Positions 1 through 7,733 of a DNA stretch of 64,000 bases are shown here, piece by piece. Source of the DNA: Candidatus Woesearchaeota archaeon (lineage in GTDB: Archaea > Nanobdellota > Nanobdellia > Woesearchaeales > DSVV01); the NCBI GenBank assembly GCA_018661705.1, contig JABJHR010000011.1:1-64000 (forward strand), read 5' to 3'. Made by a program: the position numbers and the translations under genes. The notes under the pieces were generated by a model. The model made no database searches. It saw nothing but the letters and a program-made list of their open reading frames with translations, and was not told where the DNA came from. The number at the start of each line of letters is the position of its first letter. Positions within the stretch are counted from its first letter, which is position 1.

Positions 1-435
1 CTTTTTATTATAAACTCACAAACCAGTATACTAATTACCAAACTAAATACCAAAAACTATTTAAAACAACATTAACATAGGAATTATGTTAGTTAGTGTG
101 GGGGTGAGAGGTTAGAAAACCTCAGTGGTTTGCTTGAAAAATAATAGTTTTTTGAGCACCTGTAAAAATAGATTTCATCTATTTTTATGGTTTTCTTAAC
201 CGAAATAAAAAGATGGTGGGATATAACTGTACAAATATTTTTGAATTTATGGTCATACAGAATAATGTAATGATCCATAAACAAATTGAAAAAAGAAACG
301 GCCTTACATTCTTCAGAATTAAGAAAAGAAAAGTATTATAGATTCTTTTGTCTTAATTGGGGAAGGTGGTTTATGTAATTCTGATAATTATAATTAGTTG
401 AAAGCTTTTTAAATACAAATGCGTTTCTTTGTGTT
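1..435. other. Intergenic region with two perfect hairpins
   Basis: I find no convincing gene here. Two perfect inverted repeats are visible: arms 108-113 and 118-123 (GAGGTT/AACCTC, loop AGAA), and 11-bp arms 163-173 and 177-187 with a TTC loop. A TATA-like stretch (CTTTTTAAATAC, about 405-416) lies about 25 bases before the start of the next gene, so that mRNA is probably leaderless. An open frame on the minus strand at 93-284 crosses both hairpins and looks spurious. Confidence 0.5.
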
Positions 436-1470
436 ATGGGGAATTATAATGTAGAGTTTACTGTGGATGATGTAGTAAGGAAGTTAGAAGAAGTCAAGGC
501 AATGTGCAATGGTGGAAAGGATAATTTTCTAAGAACTTTTACTCATGAAGAAGGTGGAAGATTAGGAAGTCAAAGAAATTTTTTAACAGCTTTATTAGAA
601 CCAATAATATCAAAGGAAGAAGAAAATAAGGAATTATGGAATAAAGCGCAAAAAGAATTATTAGAAAAACTAAAAGACACACTAACTTTTGAAAAAATAA
701 TAACTGAATTTCTTGATGATGGTGGAAAAAACTTTCAAAACTATCAAGTGCCTCCACGTGAGTTTGTTGCACAATATAGAGAAAAATTAGTTAAAGCATG
801 TGACTTTTTTCCAGTTTATGAGAGAATCACTTCTCTTGGTAACTCAAATGAAGAGCAAAATGAAAATCTTAAGACAATGGACTTTCATTTTCACATGTTT
901 ATCCATTATGCAAATAGAATATTCTCACCTGGTTATTCCACAGATGAATTTTATTTACATTCTGATATTGGGAACTTTACTGCTGATATCAAGAACAGCG
1001 TAGGAGATCAAGGAATCTCAGTGAGAGAAACTCAGATGGATAAAGTCAGAATGCATGTTGATTTTATTCCAGGTGTTATTTTACCGTTAGTTTCTAATGT
1101 TGTTGAACATTCACTTAATCCTGAAAATGACATATATGATAGAATTAATGATGAAAAACTAAAAGGAGTAGTTATTGATGGACACTATCCAGAAGATGAC
1201 TTGTGGTTCTACAGAGTGGCAGTAATGGATAATGGTTTTGGTATGACTGATGAAGTAGCAGCAAAAGTACTAGATGGTTACTCAACAAAACCAGAAGATG
1301 GAAGAAAGCATGGTATTGGAATTAGTGAAGCTGCTAAATTTGTTAGAAGATATGGTGGAGAAATGACATTAGAAACAGAATTAGGAAAAGGAACTCAATT
1401 TATTTTTACAATCCCAATTATAAAAGGACAATCTGAACCATATGTACAAGCACCAATGCCAGAAAATTAA
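436..1470 (+). CDS. Orphan GHKL ATPase (histidine-kinase-like)
   Basis: The C-terminal third has the Bergerat-fold ATP-binding motifs of histidine kinases: an N-box-like segment (SNVVEHS, about residues 220-226), a G1 box DNGFGM (265-270), a G2-like HGIGIS (292-297) and the final GKGTQFIFTIP strand (about 318-328). The first 200 residues are mostly helical and match no family I recognise. There is no PAS, HAMP, membrane or receiver domain and no clear H-box. It may therefore be an unusual sensor kinase or a GHKL ATPase with another role. No response regulator is adjacent. The ATG sits about 25 bases after a TATA box, so a leaderless mRNA is likely. A second orphan of similar design lies at 11663-12910. 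Confidence 0.75.
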   Translation: MGNYNVEFTVDDVVRKLEEVKAMCNGGKDNFLRTFTHEEGGRLGSQRNFLTALLEPIISKEEENKELWNKAQKELLEKLKDTLTFEKIITEFLDDGGKNFQNYQVPPREFVAQYREKLVKACDFFPVYERITSLGNSNEEQNENLKTMDFHFHMFIHYANRIFSPGYSTDEFYLHSDIGNFTADIKNSVGDQGISVRETQMDKVRMHVDFIPGVILPLVSNVVEHSLNPENDIYDRINDEKLKGVVIDGHYPEDDLWFYRVAVMDNGFGMTDEVAAKVLDGYSTKPEDGRKHGIGISEAAKFVRRYGGEMTLETELGKGTQFIFTIPIIKGQSEPYVQAPMPEN

Positions 1471-1559
1471 TTCTACATCACAAACCAAAACAGATATAAA
1501 TAACTTCTTAAGAAGAATAATTAAAGTTATATTTAATAAAAAAAGTGAGGCGTTAATAA

Positions 1560-2771
1560 ATGAAAAATAGATGGTTAGTAGTTATTGGTGCATTAATTGT
1601 TCAAATGTGTTTAGGAGCAATCTATGCTTGGAGTGTATTTGTAAATCCATTAAAGGAACAATTTGCATTTACAACAACACAAACACAAATAGTATTTTCT
1701 ATTGGTTTAGCAACTTTTGCTTTAGTCATGGTATTTGCTGGAAAATGGCAAGATAAAGTTGGACCAAGAAAAGTTGCAATTACTGGAGGAATAGTTTTAG
1801 GACTAGGCTATATTTTAGGAGGACTAACAGACGGAAGTTTTTTAGCAATTGCATTAACTGTTGGATTAATAGGAGGAGCAGGTATAGGATTAGGATATGT
1901 TTGTCCAATTGCAGCAGGTGTTAAATGGTTCCCAGATAAAAGGGGTCTTATCACAGGATTAGCAGTTGCTGGATTTGGTGGTGGAGCATGGATATTTGCA
2001 AAAATTGCATCTTCATTAATTGCTTCTGTTGGTGTTTTAGACACATTCTTATATTTAGGAATTATCTTTGGTGTTGCGGTTGTTATTGGTTCATTATTTT
2101 TAGTAAATCCACCAGAAGGTTATAAACCAAAAGGATGGGAACCTAAAAAAGTTGAAGCAACAAATAAATCAGGAGAAAAAATAATTGAAAATTATTCTTG
2201 GAAAGAAATGTTAAAAACAAAACAGTTCTGGTTCCTATGGTTAATGTTCGTATTTGGAGCTGCAGCCGGTTTAATGGTTATTGGAAACTTAAAACCATTT
2301 GGTGTTTTTAGTGGAATGACAGCAGCAATGGCTGGCTCAGCAGTTGGTATTTTAGCATTGTTTAACGCAGCAGGAAGAATTGCATGGGGATGGTCATCTG
2401 ATAAATTAGGTAGAACAAGAGCTATGTTCATTATGTTTTTGTTGCAAGGCATAATAATGCTGTTGCTAATGAAAATGGGTTCAACTGCATTGTTATTAGG
2501 AATTGCAGCTGCATTAGTAGGATTTAATTTTGGTGGAAACTTTGCATTATTTCCTTCTACAACTGCAGATTTCTTTGGAACAAAAAACATAGGAGTGAAC
2601 TATGCCTTTGTATTTACAGCGTATGGTGTTGCAGGGATTATAGGACCAATATTAGGTGGAAAAGTATTTGATGTAACAGGCAGCTATCTTTGGGCATTCA
2701 TACCAGCAGGGATTGTATGTTTAATTGCAGCAGGATTAAGCTTGTTTACAAAGAATCCACATAGTGCTTAA
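1560..2771 (+). CDS. MFS transporter, OFA (oxalate/formate antiporter) family
   Basis: This is a membrane protein of 403 residues with about 12 hydrophobic segments. It opens with the pattern typical of the OFA branch of the major facilitator superfamily (MCLGAIYAWSVF, residues 16-27). The loop after TM2 carries the MFS A-motif-like GKWQDKVGPRK (about 61-71). A hydrophilic central loop (about 185-220) separates two six-helix halves. OFA members exchange small carboxylates such as oxalate, formate, lactate or pyruvate; the substrate cannot be told from sequence. AGTGAGG lies about 8 bases before the ATG. A pseudoknot-like repeat module starts about 40 bases after the stop. Confidence 0.85.
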   Translation: MKNRWLVVIGALIVQMCLGAIYAWSVFVNPLKEQFAFTTTQTQIVFSIGLATFALVMVFAGKWQDKVGPRKVAITGGIVLGLGYILGGLTDGSFLAIALTVGLIGGAGIGLGYVCPIAAGVKWFPDKRGLITGLAVAGFGGGAWIFAKIASSLIASVGVLDTFLYLGIIFGVAVVIGSLFLVNPPEGYKPKGWEPKKVEATNKSGEKIIENYSWKEMLKTKQFWFLWLMFVFGAAAGLMVIGNLKPFGVFSGMTAAMAGSAVGILALFNAAGRIAWGWSSDKLGRTRAMFIMFLLQGIIMLLLMKMGSTALLLGIAAALVGFNFGGNFALFPSTTADFFGTKNIGVNYAFVFTAYGVAGIIGPILGGKVFDVTGSYLWAFIPAGIVCLIAAGLSLFTKNPHSA

Positions 2772-2811
2772 ATTTTTTATTTTTCTTTAATTTTTTAATC
2801 TTCTTTGGAAA

Positions 2812-2912
2812 AAATTCTTAGTGAGCTATATTGGCTCTGCCCTGGTGTTGAAGAGTATTACACTGCATGTCACTCTACAACACTAGGTCCGAAGGACATG
2901 CTTCTCATGAGT
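2812..2912 (+). repeat. Repeat module with possible H-type pseudoknot
   Basis: The first 40 bases closely match 7431-7475 (shared core ATTGGCTC-C/T-GCCCT-A/G-GTGTT). Two interleaved stems can be drawn: 2841-2850 with 2878-2887 (CCTGGTGTTG/CAACACTAGG, one G-T pair) and 2865-2871 with 2895-2901 (GCATGTC/GACATGC). Because they interleave they would form a pseudoknot. The module follows the MFS stop codon. It overlaps the upstream part of a longer open frame, which argues for starting the next gene at 2988. Confidence 0.5.
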
Positions 2913-2987
2913 TTTTTACAATTTAGAAAAAAGAAAAAAAACAGATTAAACACAAAATTAATATATACAATTATATTCCATATTCAC

Positions 2988-3755
2988 ATGAAAAATAAAA
3001 TCTTAAAACTTATTAGCGAAATTGAAGAGTTAATAGCTACTAAACCAAAAACAGATGAGATTAAAGCAACTACTAACATTAATTCTAGATCTGTTATTGA
3101 TAAATACAACTTTAAGTCACTCAAAGATTCTAATTATCAGAGAATCTTGAGTAGTAAGATTGAATTTTTGAAAGAATATGTTTACAAAGCAGGAAATGAC
3201 TATTCAAATAATAAGTCAAAAGAAAAGCATTTAGTAGAGTTGTTTGTTGCTGCCAATAACTTAAAGACAGATGAAATAAAAGTTTTGAAAGACAATCTTA
3301 GTAAGATTAAGTTTCTAGTTAGTGAATTAAGATTAACACCAATAACGCCAGAAGGAGAATTAAAGTTTAATATTCCCACAAAGATTCCTCAAGATATTAA
3401 AGAAGAAGTTATGCTTGATATTAATGAATTAAGAAATGCATTTAACTCAAACTGTTACAGAGCATCAATTATCTTATGTGCAAGGGTGCTAGAAACTTGC
3501 TTACATAGAAAATATTTTGAAGTAACAGGAAATGATCTTTTAGAAAAAGCTCCTGGCATAGGGTTAGGGAATCTTATTGGAAAGATGAGAGATAAAGGAA
3601 TAACACTAGATCCTGGATTAATGCAACAAGTACATCTATTAAATAATATTAGAATCTATTCTGTACATAAGAAAAAAGAAATGTTTTTGCCATCTAAACA
3701 ACAAACATATGCAACAATACTTTATACAACAGATATTGTTGGAAGACTATTTTAG
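2988..3755 (+). CDS. Uncharacterised helical protein with DUF4145/HEPN-like C-terminus
   Basis: The protein has 255 residues from the ATG at 2988. An upstream start at 2805 is possible but would translate a structured repeat, so the internal ATG is preferred. The N-terminal half is lysine-rich and helical. The C-terminal half (about 140-255) has two helices around the stretch FNSNCYRASIILCARVLETC, then a NNIRIYSVHKK segment. This arrangement resembles DUF4145 and other HEPN-like proteins, which often occur with nucleases or defence genes, but no RNase motif R-x4-6-H is certain. It stands alone, downstream of the MFS gene and convergent with sppA. Its function is unknown. Confidence 0.6.
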   Translation: MKNKILKLISEIEELIATKPKTDEIKATTNINSRSVIDKYNFKSLKDSNYQRILSSKIEFLKEYVYKAGNDYSNNKSKEKHLVELFVAANNLKTDEIKVLKDNLSKIKFLVSELRLTPITPEGELKFNIPTKIPQDIKEEVMLDINELRNAFNSNCYRASIILCARVLETCLHRKYFEVTGNDLLEKAPGIGLGNLIGKMRDKGITLDPGLMQQVHLLNNIRIYSVHKKKEMFLPSKQQTYATILYTTDIVGRLF

Positions 3756-3756
3756 A

Positions 3757-3880
3757 AGTTTTGAGTAATGAGTTTTGGGTTTTGAGTTGGTTTTTAGTAA
3801 GTAATTATGAGGTTGAAGAATTGCCCAGAACTAATTTTACCCATAACCAACTCATAACACATTACTCACAACCCACTACT
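3757..3880. repeat. Long imperfect palindrome between convergent genes (copy 1)
   Basis: The left arm reads as repeats of GAGT words (TTTTGAGTAATGAGTTTTGGG and on). The right arm carries the complementary words (ACTCATAACACATTACTCAC). The element fills the gap between the stop codons of the 2988 gene and sppA. It belongs to the dispersed family also seen at 5240, 14052, 40222 and 57975, and may act as a two-way terminator. Confidence 0.7.
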
Positions 3881-3883
3881 AAT

Positions 3884-4828
3884 TTAGGTTTTGATAATAC
3901 TATTAGATTCTACTTCTGTAAGTGAATTACCTAAACCTTTACCAACATTAAATCCATGATCAATGATTACACCACTAAGCATGCTTAGGAATGATGGTTG
4001 CCTTTCATATTTAATCAAATTAACTTTTATGTTAAGTTTATTTTCAATGTATTTGATTGCTTCTTTTTGCCCACCTAATTCATCTACTAATCCAAGTTCT
4101 TTTGCTCTAACTCCTAGGAAAAATGAACCATCTGCAAAGTTTTGAACTTCTTCAACTGCTAAGTCTCTATTTTTAGCAACCTCACTAATAAAAAACCCAT
4201 GAATTTGGTCTAATTGTTTTTGTAAAATTATTTCTTCTTCTTTAGATAATGGTTTAAAAGGTGTTCCCATATCTTTATGCTCTCCAGAAACTAATCTTTG
4301 ATAATTTACATCATACCGATCCATTAATCCACTAAAATCAAGATATGAACTAATAACACCAATACTTCCAGTAATACTCATTCTGTTTGCTACAATATAT
4401 TCAGATGCAGAAGCAATCCAATATCCACCAGAAGCTCCTACTTCCCTAATCCAAGCAACCGTTGTTTTGTTTGTTTTTTCTTTAAGGAGATGAATTGCTT
4501 GTGCAATCTCATCTGAAGCAACAGCTGTGCCCCCAGGAGAATTTATTTCAAATAAAACAGCCTTAACACCCGGATCTTTTTCAGCTTCTTCAATATAGTT
4601 TACTATATCAGTACTTGTTGCTGCTCCAGAACCAAACATTCCCCCTGAGTTTTCAGCCATGATTGGACCTTTAATTGCAATTACAGCAACATTGCCTGAT
4701 GGAATAAAATCCACAGGTTTAACAAATGCAAATAAAAAGCCGATTCCTGCAAAAACTGCAGCTAAAACTATAACTAATAGAACAATAAAGATAACTAATA
4801 ATACATTTTTTGATTTAATGATTACCAC
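3884..4828 (-). CDS. sppA: Signal peptide peptidase SppA (peptidase family S49)
   Basis: This membrane-anchored serine peptidase degrades cleaved signal peptides and other membrane peptides. One N-terminal membrane segment (about residues 9-36) precedes the S49 domain. The nucleophile is Ser133 in GASGG and the general base Lys185 in SGEHKDMG. The 52-residue spacing matches the Ser/Lys dyad of Bacillus and archaeal SppA. The conserved NSPGG oxyanion region is at 96-100. Its length, 314 residues, is normal for the short archaeal/Bacillus form. The start is a GTG; the next usable ATG would remove the membrane anchor. It diverges from aIF1A with only 66 bases between, and converges on the 2988 gene. 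Confidence 0.93.
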   Translation of the reverse strand: MVIIKSKNVLLVIFIVLLVIVLAAVFAGIGFLFAFVKPVDFIPSGNVAVIAIKGPIMAENSGGMFGSGAATSTDIVNYIEEAEKDPGVKAVLFEINSPGGTAVASDEIAQAIHLLKEKTNKTTVAWIREVGASGGYWIASASEYIVANRMSITGSIGVISSYLDFSGLMDRYDVNYQRLVSGEHKDMGTPFKPLSKEEEIILQKQLDQIHGFFISEVAKNRDLAVEEVQNFADGSFFLGVRAKELGLVDELGGQKEAIKYIENKLNIKVNLIKYERQPSFLSMLSGVIIDHGFNVGKGLGNSLTEVESNSIIKT

Positions 4829-4894
4829 CCCTTTTTTTGATATTATACATTATTTACAGGAACATTTATAAATCCTCTGCTTTTATTTTATAAT

Positions 4895-5236
4895 ATGGCT
4901 AAGAAGAACGATGCATTGTCTGAAGAAGAGCAAATACAGATGGAGATTAGAAGAACTCCTATGCCTAGAGAAAATCAGATTATAGGTATCTGTGAGCAAC
5001 GTTTAGGCGGAAGCAGAATGAAAGTCAAATGTATGGATGGTAAAACCAGAATCTGCAGAATTCCTGGAAGACTCAAAAGAAGATTATGGGTAAGAGAAGG
5101 TAATGCTTTGTTAATTGAACCATGGGAATTTGGTGGGGATGAAAAAGGAGACGTTGTTTTCAAATACAGACCAATTCAAATGAATTTCTTAAAGAAAAAA
5201 GGTTTATTAAAATTAGATGAGTTAGATGAATTCTGA
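4895..5236 (+). CDS. eif1A: Translation initiation factor aIF1A
   Basis: This archaeal counterpart of eIF1A/IF1 is an OB-fold protein that binds the A site of the small ribosomal subunit during initiation. The 113 residues show the expected basic/acidic N-terminal tail and the OB core MKVKCMDGKTRICRIPGR (about 42-59), followed by RLWVREGNALLIEPWEF and an acidic C-terminus. The length is typical. A TATA box (TTTATAAA, about 4864-4871) lies some 25 bases before the ATG, so the mRNA is probably leaderless. It is divergent from sppA and convergent with ribL across a long palindrome. Confidence 0.97.
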   Translation: MAKKNDALSEEEQIQMEIRRTPMPRENQIIGICEQRLGGSRMKVKCMDGKTRICRIPGRLKRRLWVREGNALLIEPWEFGGDEKGDVVFKYRPIQMNFLKKKGLLKLDELDEF

Positions 5237-5239
5237 TAA

Positions 5240-5396
5240 TAGTTATGGGTTTTGAGTTCTGAGTAATTGGTTGGTTCTGAGTAAATCAGTAATGAGATTT
5301 GGTTGTAGGTTAATTAGTATTGAGAAAATATAACTAAACTCATAACTACTGACTGATTACCCACACAGAACTCAAGACCCATTACTCATAACTTAC
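5240..5396. repeat. Long imperfect palindrome between convergent genes (copy 2)
   Basis: Arms of about 55 bases flank a loop. The left arm includes GGTTCTGAGTAAATCAGTAA, and the right arm includes ACTGACTGATTACCCACACA and CAGAACTCAAGACCC. The element is closely similar over nearly its whole length to the copy at 57975-58168, so the family is a true dispersed repeat and not just local palindromes. The right arm reaches into the last codons of ribL. Confidence 0.75.
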
Positions 5397-5781
5397 TTGA
5401 CTTATAAGTTTCTGGTTCAAATGAATCAATTGTCTTAATCTCAATCTTTAGATTGTTTTCTTTGATGTATTTTCTAATGCCTTGATCGTTTTGATCATAG
5501 CCTAAACAAATAATAGTTGGTTTATACTCTTTAATTGCTTTAAAGAAATCTTCATCATCCCCTAAAATAACTTTCTTAGCAATACCTAAAACATAAACAT
5601 TCATTAACCTAGTCATTTCATTATGAATTGGAATTTTGTTCTTGATCTTTTCTACATTCTTGTCCCTTGCTATTACAATGAATAATTCTGCATCCTTAAC
5701 TATCTCAGCAGCCTTTTCCATGAAATAAATATGGCCCTTATGTAGTTTATCGAATGTTCCAAAGATTAAGATTTTTACCAT
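5386..5781 (-). CDS. ribL: RibL-type FAD synthetase / nucleotidyltransferase
   Basis: This small cytidylyltransferase-fold protein (131 residues) matches archaeal RibL, which transfers AMP (or CMP) to FMN to make FAD. The nucleotide-binding HxGH signature is LHKGH (residues 13-17) after GTFD. The C-terminal KSSKL corresponds to the family's second nucleotide-contact motif. Close relatives such as glycerol-3-phosphate cytidylyltransferase share the fold, so substrate choice is inferred. It is transcribed towards aIF1A, with its stop inside the palindromic repeat. Confidence 0.85.
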   Translation of the reverse strand: MVKILIFGTFDKLHKGHIYFMEKAAEIVKDAELFIVIARDKNVEKIKNKIPIHNEMTRLMNVYVLGIAKKVILGDDEDFFKAIKEYKPTIICLGYDQNDQGIRKYIKENNLKIEIKTIDSFEPETYKSSKL

Positions 5782-6044
5782 GATTAGGATGTTGTTTAGT
5801 TAGGTTATTTAAAGTTTATTATATTATTTTATTTAGAAATCAAATCCATGTAAAAACCTAAGAGAAAAGTATTTGAAAATATCCTAAACAACAATAATCG
5901 TCACCGCACGCTAATAAAAATTCCCTTTTTTCTCCTCGACAACAGTAAAGTTTAAATATTAGTAATAGTTATAGGATTATTTAGTTATGCTAAAGAGTAT
6001 AATAATAGACATAATAAAAAAATAGGGAAGTGAGGTGTAGGGAC

Positions 6045-7367
6045 ATGAAAAAAAGAGTAATTTGTTTGGTATTAATTGTAATTTCTATGTTTTTAATAGC
6101 TGGTTGTGTTGAAGTTGATAATGTAGATGAACTAAAAAAAGAAGGAGAAGAATTAGTTTGTTTACCTGGAGAAGAAGACACAACAACCGATGAAGGAGTT
6201 ATAGACACAGAAGATGATGAAGAAATTCCTGAAACAGAAGAAGAAGAAACTGAAGATGGAATTACAGAAGAACTTAAAGATGAAATTGATGATGTTACTG
6301 AAGATGAAACTTTAATAGAAGAAACAGATGATGTAACAGAAGAAGTTGAAGATGTTGTGGAAGAAGCAGAAGAAGATGGTATGATTGTAAAAACATTCAC
6401 AGAAGGAGATATTGTTACACTTGTTCCAAAAGCAACTGATCAAGATAATGATGAAGTTACATTCACATTTACAAGCCCATTAGATACAAGTGGAAAATGG
6501 CAAACATCTGAAGGAGATGCTGGAACTTACATAATTACAATTACTGCATCAGATGGAAAATCTGAAGTTAGTAAAAAAGTAAAAGTTGTTGTTAAATCAA
6601 TGAATCAAGCACCAACATTAGGAATTAATCAGGAAGTAATTGTTAAAGAAGGAGACACAGTAACATTAAATCCTGCTGTTAGTGACCCTGATGGTGATGA
6701 AGTAAGTGTTGAATTCTCTGGTTGGATGACATCTGATACAAAAACAACAAACTATGATGATGAAGGATCATATGAAGTTGTAGTAACTGTAAGTGATAAT
6801 CAACTAAGTATTTCAAAAAGTGTTATTATTGAAGTACAAAATGTTAACAGACCGCCTGTATTAAACAAAGTTCAAGATGTTGAAGTAACAGAAGGTGAAT
6901 TAGTAGAAGTTATTGCAAAAGCATTAGATGCTGATAATGATGTAGTAACTTATACATACATTGGAGCGCCAATTGAAAATGGAGAATGGCAAACAGTAGA
7001 AGGTGATGCTGGTAATTACAAAATCAAAGTAATTGCAAGCGATGGTAAAAATGAAGATGAAAAGACATTTGATCTTATTGTTAACATGAAAAACCAAGCA
7101 CCTGTAATAAGCCCAATGGATGATATATTAATCACTGTTGAACCAGGTCAAACAAAAACAGTTACATTAAGCCCAGTAATTTCTGATCCAGAAGGAGATG
7201 ATTTAGTAGTAACATTCTCTGGTTGGATGACAACTGCAACAAAAGATGTAACATTTGATGATGGTGGAGCACACACAGTTACTGTTACCGCAGACGATGG
7301 TAAATTAGAAACAAGTGTTGATGTAACTGTAGATATTAACAGACCACCTGAGTTTATTGTTGAATAA
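6045..7367 (+). CDS. Secreted lipoprotein with cadherin/Ig-like repeats
   Basis: A signal peptide ends in a lipobox, LIAGC, so Cys21 or so would be lipid-modified and the protein anchored outside the cell. A strongly acidic Glu/Asp/Thr linker (about 30-105) follows. Four tandem beta-sandwich repeats of about 82 residues follow, joined by NQAP or NRPP hinges near residues 185, 266, 348 and 430. Repeats 1 and 3 share (T)GKWQT-EGDAG-Y; repeats 2 and 4 share FSGWMT. Such repeats resemble dystroglycan/cadherin-type domains and suggest adhesion or surface scaffolding. GAGGTG seven bases before 6045 favours this ATG over the GTG at 6030. The protein ends just after a fifth hinge, NRPPEF. Confidence 0.85.
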   Translation: MKKRVICLVLIVISMFLIAGCVEVDNVDELKKEGEELVCLPGEEDTTTDEGVIDTEDDEEIPETEEEETEDGITEELKDEIDDVTEDETLIEETDDVTEEVEDVVEEAEEDGMIVKTFTEGDIVTLVPKATDQDNDEVTFTFTSPLDTSGKWQTSEGDAGTYIITITASDGKSEVSKKVKVVVKSMNQAPTLGINQEVIVKEGDTVTLNPAVSDPDGDEVSVEFSGWMTSDTKTTNYDDEGSYEVVVTVSDNQLSISKSVIIEVQNVNRPPVLNKVQDVEVTEGELVEVIAKALDADNDVVTYTYIGAPIENGEWQTVEGDAGNYKIKVIASDGKNEDEKTFDLIVNMKNQAPVISPMDDILITVEPGQTKTVTLSPVISDPEGDDLVVTFSGWMTTATKDVTFDDGGAHTVTVTADDGKLETSVDVTVDINRPPEFIVE

Positions 7368-7430
7368 ACTTATTTTTTTTCTTTCTTTTTTTATAATTCT
7401 TAATGATTCTATTTTGAGATATTAATAAAA

Positions 7431-7475
7431 AAAATTCGTGAGTGACATTGGCTCCGCCCTAGTGTTACAGAGATT
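7431..7475 (+). repeat. Partial copy of the 2812 repeat module
   Basis: It shares most positions with 2812-2855, including GGCTCCGCCCTAGTGTT against GGCTCTGCCCTGGTGTT. Only the 5' half is present, so the pseudoknot partner strands seen at 2878-2901 are missing. As at 2812, it lies about 60 bases after a stop codon. Confidence 0.5.
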
Positions 7476-7502
7476 TATGATTATTAATTAAATACAAAAA
7501 AT

Positions 7503-7592
7503 AACAACAAGGCCAGGCGAGCCGAACAAAGTAAGGCGAGTAGTATTTTTTCGAATGTAATGAGAAAAAATGCGTCTGTGCCATGGTTGTTG
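7503..7592 (+). ncRNA. Three-way-junction element, copy A
   Basis: Basal stem CAACAA-GGC/GCC-TTGTTG with a 4-base ATGG bulge on the 3' side. P2 has arms GCC (7521-7523) and GGC (7535-7537). The linker GAGTA (7538-7542) leads to P3, a 10-bp stem with a loop, ending in TGC. GTCTG then returns to the basal stem. Five other copies in the window keep the same plan with different stem sequences. Whether it is transcribed is not known. Confidence 0.6.
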
Positions 7593-7733
7593 CTTAATGT
7601 TAATCAAGCTTAATAATTTCGACTTTAGTCGTAATTATTATTGTTGTTTTTTGTTAATACATTATTTTACCATTATAAAAATAGTGCCTACAATAAATAA
7701 AACTTAATAAACCATTAAACCAACCAAACTTCT

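Larger units (their letters stand above)
7368..7733. other. Intergenic region carrying two repeat elements
   Basis: No gene is evident. After a T-rich stretch lie a partial copy of the pseudoknot-like module (7431-7475) and a full three-way-junction element (7503-7592), annotated separately. The last 100 bases are AT-rich and probably hold the promoter of the downstream metalloprotease gene. Confidence 0.6.

Noticed and set aside
93-284. Open frame of 63 codons on the minus strand
   Set aside because: It runs across two perfect hairpins, has an odd Tyr/His/Phe/Ser-rich composition and no ribosome site or promoter.
2805-2987. Extended N-terminus for the 2988 gene
   Set aside because: The added 61 residues would translate a structured repeat whose copy at 7431 is non-coding; the internal ATG is more credible.
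5240-5396. CRISPR-like repeats
   Set aside because: The repeated words form an imperfect palindrome, without equal-length repeats and unique spacers; no cas gene is present.
7503-7592. Hammerhead or purine-riboswitch identity for the three-way junction
   Set aside because: The junction lacks the hammerhead CUGANGA/GAAA core and the riboswitch loop sequences; only the topology is similar.
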